This document shows, in pieces, positions 25,462 to 37,698 of a DNA stretch of 64,000 bases. The position numbers and the translations under genes are program-made. A model generated the notes under the pieces. That model saw nothing but the letters and a program-made list of their open reading frames with translations. It did no database searches and had not been told where the DNA came from. Source of the DNA: Acanthopleura granulata (lineage: Eukaryota; Mollusca; Polyplacophora; Chitonida; Chitonidae); assembly GCA_016165875.1 (NCBI GenBank), contig JABBOT010000027.1:2953939-3017938 (forward strand). The letters are read 5' to 3'. Position 1 is the first letter of the stretch. Every line of letters begins with the position of its first letter.

Positions 25462-28400
25462 ATGGAGACAGGAGTGGAAGAAATATTATTCACAAGTCAG
25501 AGTGGTGGTCGTTTTACGGGACCAGCTATATTAAAGGTAATACATCACAAAACGATCAGATGTGAAATAGCTTCCTATTTGTTTCCGATCTTTGGATTTG
25601 ATGTCAGACATTTTGACTCAATTTGTCAAAGTGTCTGGAAGTGCAAGATGATCCTTGAGTTATGACACATCGCAAGTGTCACAACAGGTCAGAATCACCT
25701 AAAATCACAAAATTCGCCACGATGACCTATCCAAATCACCTAAGATCTAAAAATCACTTGTTCATACGTCCGTTTCACTTAATTCGTAGTTTCGAGCATC
25801 CGCAAGGGACCGGAGGTGGTAAATAACATTGGGCTAAGAAGGCGAAATGCTGATTTTAGTTGCCGATTTGTAAAGCTTAATGAACTGCATGTCAATGAAT
25901 CCGTATCATTTGAAGGCTAGGTAAATTCCATTTTCTTTCCCAGAAAAATTTCTTTAAAAGTCTAAAAGTTTTATTTTTCATTGCTTTTTTTTGTTTTTGT
26001 TTTTTTTGTTTTTTTTTTATGGCAGAATCCTGTGGAAGACTCATCTCACCTGGGTAAAATTTGCTTTGTTTCTGACCGTCAGTAGTCTAGTCACGTGACC
26101 AAAGACTGTGATGTTTGTCTATTATCACTGTAAAACTACAAATATGGCCTTTACATACACCGTACGTAATACATGTGGCAAAGGGATATTTCTGCAGATT
26201 CTCACAAATACTGAAGGCTTTCTTGGGACATTGTCATGATTGTTGAATTACTGTAATGATTCATGTTGGCTTTATTTGTATTTACATGTGTAGTAGTTCT
26301 ATGCAGTATGACGCTGTGTTTTATGCATGTAATTCTGACTTGACATAGAATCATATCCGTGACTGGTTGAAAAGTAGACTGTACCTATTGCCTAGCTCCA
26401 GGCAGCTCTGAAGATCTTGCACTCATTTTGCATAGAGTATGAAGCTGCAGGAGTTGGGTCTGCAAAATCTTGCAGCAAGTCCAGATTTCTTGCATGCTGC
26501 AATTTGATACACATAGCAGGTATGTAATGACAGTACACAGCCACTGCAACTAGAAAACCACAAATGCAGTGGTCTTACCTTTGTGTTTTACCCTCCAGCT
26601 AGCCTCAAAGTATGAAGCGCTGTGCTATTGATACCAGTCCCATGCAGTGAGATTTAGACCCTCCATAACTTTATTTCTCTGGTTTATTGAGCAGAAATGA
26701 CCTAGCAATCACTGCCTTGCCACAACACGTCTGTCATTTTTCTTCTGGTGGATATTCCTATCATACTTTGATTATTTCTTACAATGAAGAGGAGGTATTT
26801 TGGAGAGTAATACGGAGAAGGCGAAGCCATCACAATGTCATCTAATTCAACAATGTTAAATGTGCTTCCTCCATATTTTATATTTGTGACATTCATTCAT
26901 TTGGTAGACATTCAGTGGGTGAGGCATGCTTTCCTGAAAGCTAAACGTTTTGACTGATAAAGCCTATCTCTGGTTTTTTGATATTCAACCTGGTACTATC
27001 TGTAACGTATAACACATGTCCTGTCAACCAGAAATATCCACATTTTGGCACACATGAAATGGAACATTAATTTCGGAAAGTGTAACATACAAAAGCCATA
27101 CTTTAACAGTAAAGAGTGCTGAAGGGGAAGTAACTGTGTAAAGTTTTGTTCCATAGCCCGTGACACTCTCATTCTCCATAATTGGGTGATTTTAAGGTTT
27201 CAAAATTCATGAAAAGGCTTGAGACAGTTTTCCATAAATACTCTCCATTTCCAAAACTGCAACCTATGAGAGAAACATTACCACAGAAATTAGCAAATTA
27301 TCTATATTTGATATATATTAAACTTTAGTCCAGACTAATATAGTGGAAACCGCGGAAATTGTTCATGTGATGTAAGTGTCCAATAAAGAGCAAACCATAT
27401 GTACATCCCAAATTACTTCTTACAAAAGAAGAATACCCTGTTTTTTAACTTGTCAATTTAGGAGACAGCAAGCATTCTTTGCTCCATGGGAAGGTAAAAT
27501 TTTCGTTGTTGGTTCCAGCTTGCCGAAAGTAAATTGTTTTTGTTCATTGACTTACATCCTTGCATATTGTGACCTGAAATTGTTGATACGCCAAGCAAAC
27601 AAAGGCACTGCTTGAGAACACTGAACAGTGTGTTTTCAGAAAATTTAGCTAACACAAAATCCATTTTTGGCCACTCATTCACTTTTGTTTATTAGCTCTT
27701 GTAACTTTTTCAAATTTCAAACGTTTGTGGTTTGGTTAATAAGTTGTAGTGTGATGATTCTTTCATAACACAAATTGTATATACATCTTACATTTAACAC
27801 TCCGATATGCATTTAAGGCATGGTAACGTACATTTCAAAATATAGTTTAAGCCAGCATATTGACAAGGCAAGACAGAATCCAAGTTAAGGAAAACATCAA
27901 AAGGTAAAAGGACTGAATCAAGTATGTACAGTTAGTTTGATACAGCTAGGTTTCCTTCTGCCATGTCTAGTACTTTGGACATCTCGTCAGTGTAAACTTT
28001 AAACAAGCGCATGGACTTTCCAGTAGCTTTTTGTAAGTTTTCTCACTGACTTTGAACGAAATATCCTCAGAAGGGATTCACAAATCATCCTCCCGGCAAG
28101 GCCACTGGAATAGCTGTTTTTTCTTTTCCACAAAGGTTATCTTCACCTCACTATCGACTTCACCCACCTGACACACTTTCCCTATGTACCACACTGCATC
28201 ATAAATGGCCACGACATAATCACCCCCCACAATACCTTTTCCTGCATTTTTGTGGGTGATTCTTTTTCACATCCGCAGTGCAGTACTCAACCCTTCGAAC
28301 ACTGTGTTCCCCAGCCACTGCACAAACCATCTCCAAGTGGCAAACAGATGTGGCAATAGGTCATGGTCAAGTTTCCTAACCTAATCACCGCATACACGTT

Positions 28401-31400
28401 AAATGTTCCTTGAAGCGCTACCACAATCCTTTGGCCAGTCTGTCTGACACCTCCGTACAAACTTCTGAAGATGCAAACAGAGCTGTCATGTAGGAATTTG
28501 TAGCCCATCTGAAGAAACCCATTGCATCCGGAATCACTGCCTTTCTAGACTTGATTGCTTCGTTAGCCAGCCTCTTAGTAGTGCCACCGAGATCATCATA
28601 CAATCCCTTGCCACGACCTACCTCAAAATAATTCCACTGTGCCTTTATGCCATAGATCTCTTTGCGATTTGCCACAGTGTAAAATATCGGCTTATTTCAG
28701 TACTGGCTTGTGAGACCATCTCTCTAATAGTGTACCACTTCCATCTGAGGGTCAGTCACTTTCACCTCTTGTATGATAGTATCTAATATTGCGTGAACTG
28801 TCACTGAGGAATGTGAAAGTTCATCAGAAACAGCAGTGAAAGTTTTGTGTTCCAGTTCACTCCTCTTGTTCAGAAAAGTAAGCCACAATCGTATGCAGAG
28901 TAATGTTTTGTTTGGTTCCAATAAGCTGACTGGATTTCCTCCACTGAGTTGCAGTTGAAGTTTTATGCATCTGTAGTATAACATGGTGCTTAGGCAGAGC
29001 TTCTTTGAGTTGCAATATCTCATCAGATTGCTTTTTCACCTTTCCAACGTGTTCCTCAAAATCTAAGGTCTGATACTTTATGAACACCAAAAAACTTTTC
29101 TTTAGGGTCTCATACTCGACTATCCTCCTGACATTCTTGACTGTTCCCTTCTCTGTGACTTATACCCTCTTCCACTGTCCATACCTCACGGCATTTTGCA
29201 ACCCATCTGCAATCTCCGTGTCAGTTGGCTTCTGGCCTTTAATGTAAGCCTCTGGATTTGTGGACACATTTACACCTTCCTTCCTCATAGCTTTGAGTAC
29301 AGGGCCATATTTTGGTGTTTAATACACAAGCAACAACTTTGGCTAATAAACCTTGTTAACAAAATATTTGTAGTAAATATGGCTGCTGAGCTCAAACATC
29401 TGTAACTACATATGGCAACACTAATGTACATTACATTTAGGCTTATTTTCATTTTAAAATCCACATCTATCTGTCAAAGCAGGCTTTGGGTTCTTAACTG
29501 TAAAGGTGTAATGCCGTGGAACACTGAAAGAATTATCCGTCTGAAAACAACAGAAAAGTTAGCCTTTTTGACTTCCCTTGTCACTGTTTCTGGTAGCGTT
29601 TAGGTATAAGAGTTGAGAGACAACCACCAGCTTAGTTCCAGTATTGTGTTAGTGAGGTATCGGGCTCTGAGATTAAGGTTTTGTTATTCTGTCTCCGTTT
29701 GCCAAATTCTGTACCAAGTAATTATTTATCAGTGGACAGGAACGCTAGTCTATACTCTATATCATAGTACGCCCCCATACTAGTAAATTATATTGAGATA
29801 GATTTTGCTCAGACTTTGTTTGGGAAAAACAGAGTGCCACCATGGGAGATGCCACCCGTAGTCTATTTGTTATGCACAAGTGGAATGTATACAGGCCCCA
29901 AAAAGGTATTGTCCAAAAAAAAATCTCTTATGACACTGCGCCAAACAAACTGGTGAAAACCCTCGGTAACGTGGGAAGGCTACTGAAAGTAACAGTTGCC
30001 AACTAACTAACACAGATATGTTAGAATTTTTGTAGATCCCTTCCTAGACACCGAAAACACAGATGAGGAGAAACTAATGTCCTTGACTCTCCTCCACCAC
30101 TGCATGCCCCCTATAGCACACACATTACCAATAAAGGTTTGTTCCAGACATAATGCAAGAAGATGCCATAAGGGTAATGAGGGGCAAGGGATTTGGCGGT
30201 TTCAAACAAACCCCCACTAGAAATCTCTCGAAAATGGTTATAAAAACAGAGTTCAAATGTAAAGTCTAACGTTCTCTGATGACCACTTCAACCAATATGG
30301 TTTGCTGTGCATATCTGAACATGACATGTACATGTACTTGTATATATGGGAAAGCTTATCAGTAGCTTTGCACCCATAAAACTGACTGTTATCTTTTATA
30401 AGTGAAAAAGTTTTATAGTAAGATATAAACATATGAATTGTGTTTGGGAACTTTGTACAAGGTATGAATCATGATTTGAATAAGATAAGTTTAGGTTTTG
30501 TTAAAATATTTTACAGGGCAAGCCTACTTGTTTATTGAGTGTAATTCTGCGTGGTAGGTGACATAGGGCTGATGTTCAGTCTGATGGGCAACTGTTGGTC
30601 AGCTAGGAAATCTAGTCCAAGAAGGTGAGTAATCTGACATTAGTGTTGTTTGTGCATACATGTCTGTTTCAGTTGTTCTTTACAAAAACATCGTGTCTAG
30701 GCTCTGTTATATCACTGTACATGAAATGGTTTCTAGGCTCTGTAATCTTCCTGTCATTGTACAGTGATTTCGTTTGTGGGCTCTTTATCCACGTTTTGAT
30801 TCAGTAATTTTTGTAGTGTCTTCATCTAATTTTTTGAAAAAAATTCTCTTCAAACGCAGCAAGGCGAAACAGATCAAGATATCTGCGTATGTGCAAGCAA
30901 ATGCAACATCTGTCAGTTTCGCTCACACATTCTCAATGCAAACACAGTAGCCTTTCACTCACAAAACCAGCGGTAGTCTGTCTGTTAATCTGTAATTCAT
31001 GACTACATGTATGTAGTTAACTTTCTTTTGTAGATTACTTGGATTTATTTTGAAATACCAATTTAATCATGAAAACAATTGATTTCTTATTAAAAAATCA
31101 TTTGAATTATTGCTCATTTGATTTTTAGAAGAGTCCTTTTAACTGACACAACAAGACCCTGTATCCATTCCTGTTTATGTTTCTGTTTATTGTACACTGA
31201 AATCGGTTGTGGGTTTTGTATGTTTCTGTTCCTGCACACTGACCTCATATGGGCTCTGCATGTTTGTGTCAGTACACAGTGGTATGGTTTCCGGGCGCTG
31301 TGTGTTTATATCATTATACACTGACATTGTTCTTCAGCTCTCTTTGTTTGTGTTAATTATATGCTTCAGAGGTTGGTAGATGTCGTCTGGACAAGCTGAT

Positions 31401-33146
31401 GTTCAGTCAGTAGATTCAATAAAAAACTCAATTCCTGGTTATATGTATGATAAGAAATATTTTAAATTTTGCATTCAGTTGGACTTAAGAAGGCTTCTGT
31501 TGGCAGTGGAGTGACATGAAAAATCAAACATGACACACACTAAGCTTTTTTGGACTTTTGCCTGTTACATTTATGGGTACGGAATGAGAAAGACAGTCAG
31601 TTGTACAGTGGATGTATTTGATTGATAAAACCTGCGAGACTGTAGGTACACTCTTGATACCTGATGTGGCAGTGGGCATGTGTAGATCATATAATAGTGT
31701 AACACTGTCAATCCTTACAAATAAAACTGACCTACCTGATATGTGGTCCCAGATTGTTCTGTTTTTGACTTTATTGTGGATAGGTTGACTGTTGGTGCGC
31801 CCAGTCTGGCTGGTTCCCTACCCCTGACATCAGGTGGTGCTACTACATGTAACTTCAACAACTTTCATTGCTCGCAGACTGCACGAGTAGTTTGCAACTT
31901 CATATACAAATTCCATTTTGGATCATGTGAACTTTGATAGAAGGCTTACAGCAGCAATATAAGTACCATTTTTTAACAGACATTTTCGCTGCATTGATTC
32001 GTTATAAAAGCGTGTTTTCTTTTAGTCATGACCAAAAAAATTTGTGTGCCAGACAAGGCTTTAAAGGTAATGCCCAGCACAGGCACCTGCTGTTGTTCAC
32101 TGACTAGAGGGCAATATTCCAATAAAAATGGCCTTTTATTGGTTAAAAAGACCCACAGGTGGTGTTTTTCCTGTTCATTTATCAGCGAACAAAGCCTTTC
32201 ATACACCTTAAAAATATCAGTATTTTTCAAGTCAGAGAGTGCACTTTGGCCAACATGCCATGTTGATGTGTACTTGGGGGATGAAACAACACATCAGAGT
32301 ATGGTGTGAGTATGCATAGCTGGTCTCAACACAGGGAAGTGGCATTACATTAGGCAAAGGTTGTGCGAAACACTTTAGTGCACTTTGACAGTAAGACGTC
32401 TTTTGAGAAACCATAGTTTCTACCCTAAATGACCCAAAATTTTGTCCATGACTAAGTTACTCATATTTCCTGATTCTAAGTGTTGTACTGATTAAAAGGT
32501 GTTCAGAGAGTTGTTCGGAATGTAGGATGATATCCTACTTGGAAAAATTTTTTATCACCTTGATTTGTCTCCAAAAATGCACTTTAATAGTAAAAATTTT
32601 AGGTTATTCACAGTATTTCATTTGGATTTATTAGCAAACTACTTCCATCAGCTGTACCATTGATGAAGTTTCCTGACACTGACAAGGGAAGTCAGCCCTT
32701 GGAGATCATAGCAGATCAACAAGTCTCAGAGTATTACCTGTCGGGCCTGCTGATCCAATCGGGGAGCAACCTGGCATTTACAAAACATACAGCAGAATTT
32801 CTTGGCCATTTACCTGTAGGTCAGTCTTTACAAGTGCACATGTACATATGCCGTGTTTTCAAAAAGACTTGTGAACAGTAATTAAAAATGTAGACTCTTG
32901 AGTATCATGATTTTAAAAATTACCGAGTGCAATAACTGATATCTACGATTTAATTTGGACCTTCACAAGCATGTAAGTACGGCATTCTATTTGGGCTGTG
33001 ACCTTTACTACGAACTGCTTTCAGCTAGCAGACTAGATTTTCATGGAAAAATTTGCTCTTGGATGAAAGCTAGAAAAGCCCTGAAACTTTCCGAAGTCAA
33101 GTATGCCCAGATATTAGGCACAAAATGTAGTAAACAGCATCAATCA
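25462..33146 (+). CDS. Candidate multi-exon gene of unknown product (three exons proposed)
   Basis: Proposed exons are 25462-25536, 32603-32815 and 32970-33146, all beginning and ending in phase 0. Their borders are AAG|GTAATA, ttttag|, CCT|GTAGGT, cacaag| and TCA|GTAAGT. Exon 1 encodes METGVEEILFTSQSGGRFTG then PAILK. Exon 2 includes ISFGFISKLLPSAVPLMKFP and ADQQVSEYYLSGLLIQSGSN. Exon 3 includes AFYLGCDLYYELL and WMKARKALKLSEVKYAQILG. The text looks like genuine helical protein, but I recognise no family. The 7-kb first intron contains TE debris. Without splicing at 33146 the frame stops at 33203. Exons 2 and 3 are better supported than their link to exon 1. Confidence 0.45.
26050..28060. 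other. Gene-poor stretch, nothing identified
   Basis: Only short shadow ORFs without recognisable similarity, plus simple T-rich tracts before it (about 25985-26020). It would be intron if the candidate gene at 25462-33146 is real. Confidence 0.5.
28065..29100 (-). pseudogene. TE-associated protein remnant (type with NYFEAGHGKG-like motif)
   Basis: Broken minus-strand frames, read from 29100 downwards. First is an N-terminal part with HVGKVKKQSDEILQLKEALP and QNITLHTIVAYF. Next come LSHSSVTVHA, then KAQWNYFEVGRGKGLYDDLG followed by GTTKRLANEAIKSRKAVIPD. Last is a C-terminal GDYVVAIYDAVWYIGKVCQV and QLFQWPCREDD near 28070-28240. This combination is a recurring, repeat-like protein family of aquatic invertebrates that I associate with mobile elements; the exact class is not known to me. 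Several stops and frame changes show it is dead. Confidence 0.6.
29170..30540. other. Stretch with one short coding-like frame, otherwise nothing identified
   Basis: At 29842-30006 an ATG in the context gccaccatgg opens 54 codons (MGDATRSLFVMHKWNVYRPQ and onward), then stops. Another open piece in a different frame follows (DEEKLMSLTLLHHCMPPIAH, near 30060-30120). This looks like a decayed coding or TE sequence, not a working gene. The rest shows nothing recognisable. Confidence 0.3.
30640..31380. repeat. Diverged ~42-bp minisatellite, two blocks
   Basis: At about 31170-31350, four units of 40-43 bp start with gtttctgt/gtttgtgt/gtttatat, contain gtacactga or a variant, and end in ggctctgcat-like text. 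A related block lies at about 30680-30790 (ctaggctctgtt, ctaggctctgta, gtgggctcttta). Units are strongly diverged, so the array is old. Confidence 0.6.
32420..32539 (-). repeat. Dispersed repeat family B, inverted copy
   Basis: Its reverse complement begins agtaggatatcatcctacat and ends with gtcatttagggtag, aligning with 20698-20822 and 44645-44762. It lies just upstream of the proposed exon at 32603. Confidence 0.6.
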
Positions 33147-33930
33147 GTAAGTGTTCAACAGCCTCTCTCTACATGGATGGGATCGACTGTCATCAAGATG
33201 TGATGTTATAGGACTTACCATGTTAACTAGCTCTGCATATTGATGCAGTGAAGTCTCTGCCCAGATGGACTTCATGGTCAATTTAAACAAATTTTGGAAA
33301 AGTAATTTGGAAAAAAGAAATATATGACGTTTTCATTGATAATGAATAATTTTTGCCTCACCCTATGTAAATTTAATTAAAAAATGCACTAAGGATAACC
33401 TTTAAGCTCTTGAGATCCTGCAGTAATAGTTGTGGAATGAGGGACAACCTGTCGCCAATGCTACTTAGCATAGAAATATACTTAATATCTCTAAATCTGT
33501 AACCTGTCTATTTTGAGATAATTATAAAAATAATTTCCAGTCAGATCAGTGGGTCTGTTTGTTTTCTGATTTACTGGTATTATTTTTGCAGTAAATTGTG
33601 ACTGGTACATTGTACATTATCCAGAGGATTCCATAACAATTGTATACTGCTGTTTTTTAAGAGTTTATGCTGTTTATGTAAACTGCTGCTATGAAATGGA
33701 ATCTTTGTTGATTTCACAAATAATAATTGAATAAGGATAATACTTGAAGAGAAAATCTAGAAAACTGAGAAAACATTCATCCAGGTTCTGGGATTCTGGG
33801 CAGGTCTTCACGTCCCTCGACACTGTTTGAGTCTGGAGGCCTGAAATAACGACAGCTGCATTTCACTCCTGTTATTCTGTTGTAATAACATATAGAAGGC
33901 CAACTTAAGTTCATATAGGCAGTCACAATT

Positions 33931-34089
33931 GATACACAAACAAATGGAAGTTAAATTTGACAGGTTTGTTCCATACAAGGAGAAACATCCATTTCTACAG
34001 ACTGTCAGCAATCAAATATGTTATCCCGGAAGTGACAGCAAAAGTCATGGTGGTGTGGGTTGAAGCCATCTACCAGCAAGTTGTCAATC
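33931..34089 (-). repeat. 3' LTR of the Ty1/copia element
   Basis: About 159 bp, the partner of 36336-36508, with several indels in the middle. It begins on the minus strand with TTGACAACTTGC directly after the purine tract. Confidence 0.7.
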
Positions 34090-36335
34090 TCCACTCCTTC
34101 TTTGAAACATAAAAGTTTAAAACAGTGGGTGTGAATGATTACCACAACAACAAAAAAAATAAACACAAACATGAAAAGCAAAATCAGAGGTCATTAAAGT
34201 CACTGAAGATTGCGTTATTATGAACGCATGAGAATGGAACAGTTAGTTAGCTGTGATGGATGCCTGAGAACTGCAGTCATACAAGCCCATCAGAAATCCT
34301 TCCTCAAGGGTTTTGAGGATCAGCATGGGTGATGCCTCATGTTTAGTAAGATAGAGTGCTAACTGTGTAGCAGTTGTTGACCACTGAATGTCCTGAATTA
34401 GTCCAGAGTCAATCAGTTCTTTTACACCACTGATCTCAACATGAAGCCGCTTCTCCGACACACATTTGGTTGATTTGATAGCGTCAACACAAGTCAGGGG
34501 TATGAATTCAGCGTTGGGGCTGCCAGTCCAGAGCTCTGACAACAGCATGGACAAATACGTAGCTGTGTCAGTGGCTTCAGCCATGGCCAATGTCTCACCC
34601 GCAAGGGTACTTCTCACCACCAGTCGTACATGTTTGGAGTTCCAGGCAATGGGACAGGATTTTCAAAGTTTGCACTTAATTCTGAAGACTCACAATCATT
34701 ATCTACATGTACAACATGTCTACAACATGATAGTAGACTTTATCCTGGCATAATTCTCGTCTGCTTTCTTAATGCCTGTCGGATCCTTTACGAGCATTCA
34801 GTTTCTGTAACGGCTTGTCTGGCCTTACGTTGTGTAGATATGTGTTTCTGTACAGTATGGCTGGAAGTAACACCCGCTAATGCCAGCGGGGCATCTATCA
34901 AGTTGGAGGGCACATTTGGATTTCTACCAAACACTAGTTGGTAAGCGCTGTAACCGTGACAGTTTCCTAGGCTGTTTTTTGCCATCACAGCATTTCCTAG
35001 GCTGTTTTTCGCCATCACAGCACAAGCATGTGGTGTTTCCCAATCACCGTTTTCTTCAGATTTAATTTTTACCAGAATTGTTTGGTTATGTCTTTCGAGT
35101 CAGCCATTACTCCAGGGGCTGTAACTGGCAGTGCTTTTCAGTTTCTTGTTCAAATTTTCACACGTCTCTGACTGTAGCATTCTGAAATTCATCCCCATTA
35201 TCACTGAACAGTCTTTTGGGGCCTCCATGAACTCTTACCCATTCTTGGATAAATTTCTGTACAAAAATTTCAGGCTCTTTGCTATTAATCATAGTTGCCA
35301 CACTGAATCTTGTCAACTCATCAGTAATGTGTAGATACCATGAACTGGGCCCTAGTTGGTGGAGATCAACTGCTACAGTTTCGTTGAAGTTGCTAGCAAG
35401 TGGGAATCCCACTGCAGGCTTTGGGGAGGGCTTTTTGTATCTGGTACAAGTTTTGCAATTGTTCAGGTACTTCTGGTCACAAACTGTCAATCACTGCACA
35501 CCCATAGGATTCAGTTACAAATATTTCATTTACTGATTCACACTGTTTAGATAGGAGAGTGATGTTACATTCTTCTGTAGACTTTTTTGTTCACAGGTAT
35601 CCTCATGTTCAGCAGTCTTTTACCCATTGTATCAGGGAACCACAAATAGCACATTCGTGCGGCATCCAAATTTATCAAAGGAATTGGTTCCTTTGTTTGA
35701 ACTAGTTCTGCTGGCGTAAACTGACAGTTGGGGATTATTGTGGCATCTACTGTTGGTATACAATGTACTTTCATCTTGGAAGGACATACCCATGATACCA
35801 TTGTTTACTGCCTCCTGAAAATTCTTCTTAAGACTGACTTCATGGAGTCAAATTTCAGATCACTAGCAGCAGTGAGTGTCATCTGTCTTTTCTGTATTGA
35901 CAGATTAGCACAATCCAATATCTTAAATGATGAAACAGCATCTGGTAGAGTCATTTCATACTTCTTACACTGAGTGTATCTTCTCTCATACTCTACAGTG
36001 AAGTCCGACATCGACATAGATTCCATTTTTCTAAAGCAGTCAAAGTTTGAGTAGACAAAGACATAGACAAGATCATCAGTTTCCTTTTTAAGCACAGTGT
36101 CTAAGGCAGCCAGTAAAACATTCATGCCCACATCGGCATTCAACTGTTCTACATGAATCTCCAGGGCTTTTGCTCTGGCCTGGTCGGCCAAAGATAGAGT
36201 TACTTGTTTCTTCTTCTCCAAATCTGTCACCAAACGACAGACAGCAATTACATCTCATCACAGTCTCTGGCCCTAAGACTGGTTGAATTTTGTAGTTACT
36301 CTGTGCCATAGTTCCAACCACGCTCTGCTACCATT

Positions 36336-36508
36336 TGATACACAAACAAATGGCAGTCAAATTCACCAGGTTTCTTCTGAACAAGGAAAACATCCATTCC
36401 TATAGACTGTCGGCAACCAAACAAAAACGCGCCCAAAAACTCCAGTACATGTCAACTCGGCAGTCATGGTGTTGTGGGCTGAAGCCATCTACCCGCACGT
36501 TATCAACA
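36336..36508 (-). repeat. 5' LTR of the Ty1/copia element
   Basis: 173 bp. On the minus strand it runs from TGTTGATAACG to TTTGTGTATCA, two bases before the primer binding site. It is alignable to 33931-34089 with clear divergence, so the insertion is not recent. Confidence 0.75.
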
Positions 36509-37191
36509 GTTACTTGAATTAATGAGGAATGGTTAAGTGCATGAAAGAAAAACTCAGTTTTCTCTGGAGGATAGTGGTTGAGACGTGGACGAAATGAATT
36601 ATGTGAACCCCGGCAGTAGTAAGGATAAGGGTGATATCACGTGGTAGGGTGATGTCAATTTATTGAAAAATGTCCTTTTCTCAATGAACATCGGAAAAGT
36701 GGGTCAGTTAGGAACAATAGCTCAACCTACTCTTTACAAATCCACTGCGCTCAAATTACACCTGGTCTGCACATTTGTTTCCTCCATTTTACACTGACAA
36801 TTTCCATTCTCTTCCACATGCAGAGATGACGAATGTTACACAAAGAAATGGCAAACTAAACCACTGCATGACATCTAGCAGTGTAAAAGTTCCATATATC
36901 GACAAAGACAGTACTTCATTTGCTTGCGATGTGTCACGGTTTTATTACATGATGTTAAGTTTTACTATGATATGGATGTACATGTCTGGATGGCTTACAT
37001 GTGACAAGCTCATATAATCAATGCTACATTCATCTTAGAGTACAAGATCTATGGTATTGTAATGGCTGCCTACCCCCTGGCAATACACTCTACTGCCATA
37101 AATGCATTTCATGCTTCATGTAGAATCATTGTTACTAGGGTTCAGTGGCCCGTTTACATTACATATTCAACATTATCATTCATTTCATGCA

Positions 37192-37698
37192 TTATATCGG
37201 CTTGTCAGCCGCCCTGCCCTGATATGGCTCATACGGTATTATATTGGTTCGTCAGCCGCCCAGCCCTGATTGGCTCACAGCGTATTATATCAACTCATCA
37301 GCCACCCAGCCCTGATATGGCTCACAACTTATTATATCGGCTCGCCAGCCGCCCAGCCCTGATTTGCTCACAGCGTATTATATCGACTCATCAGCTGCCC
37401 AGCCGTGATATGGCTCTCAACGTATTATATCAGCTCGCCAGCCACCCACGACGTATTATATTGGCTTGTCAGCCGCCCAGCCCTGATTTGGCTCACAAAC
37501 ATATTTTATTGGCTCGTCAGCCACCCATCCCTGATATGGCTCACGACGTATTATATCGACTCGTCAGTCGCCCAGCACTGATATGGCTCACAGTGTATTA
37601 TATCGGCTCATCAGACGCCAAGCCCTGATGTGGCTCGCAGCATATTATATTGCCTCGTCAGCCGCCCAGCCCTGATGTGCCTCGCAGCATATTATTGG
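37192..37698. repeat. 47-bp minisatellite, about 11 units
   Basis: Head-to-tail units of 46-48 bp built around gtcagccgcccagccctgat, then atggctcacagcgtattata. One unit is truncated (about 37431-37457). Units differ by several substitutions. The 188-codon open frame across it is a by-product of the repeat, not a gene. Confidence 0.95.

Larger units (their letters stand above)
33931..36508 (-). mobile_element. Ty1/copia-type LTR retrotransposon, internally deleted
   Basis: The 5' LTR (minus strand) is 36508-36336 and the 3' LTR is about 34089-33931. Both run TG/TT..CA and share tgatacacaaacaaatgg and gaagccatctacc. Next to the 5' LTR, at 36333-36323, is TGGTAGCAGAG, an exact complement of the 3' end of animal initiator tRNA-Met (primer binding site). 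A purine-rich tract (aaagaaggagtggag) precedes the 3' LTR. Order on the minus strand: gag at 36233-35805 (TVEYERRYTQCKKYEMTLPD, ANLSIQKRQ), protease region at 35801-35565, integrase at 35490-35158 (CKTCTRYKK, VAVDLHQL, FSDNGDEFQN), then copia-type RNase H at 34620-34243 (STLAGETLAMAEATDTATYL). Integrase before RNase H is the Ty1/copia order. Nearly all the reverse transcriptase is missing. No matching target-site duplication was found. Confidence 0.85.

Noticed and set aside
37062..37628. 188-codon plus-strand ORF
   Set aside because: It is the translation of the 47-bp minisatellite.
37192..37698. CRISPR array
   Set aside because: The units are contiguous with no unique spacers, in a eukaryotic intergenic region.
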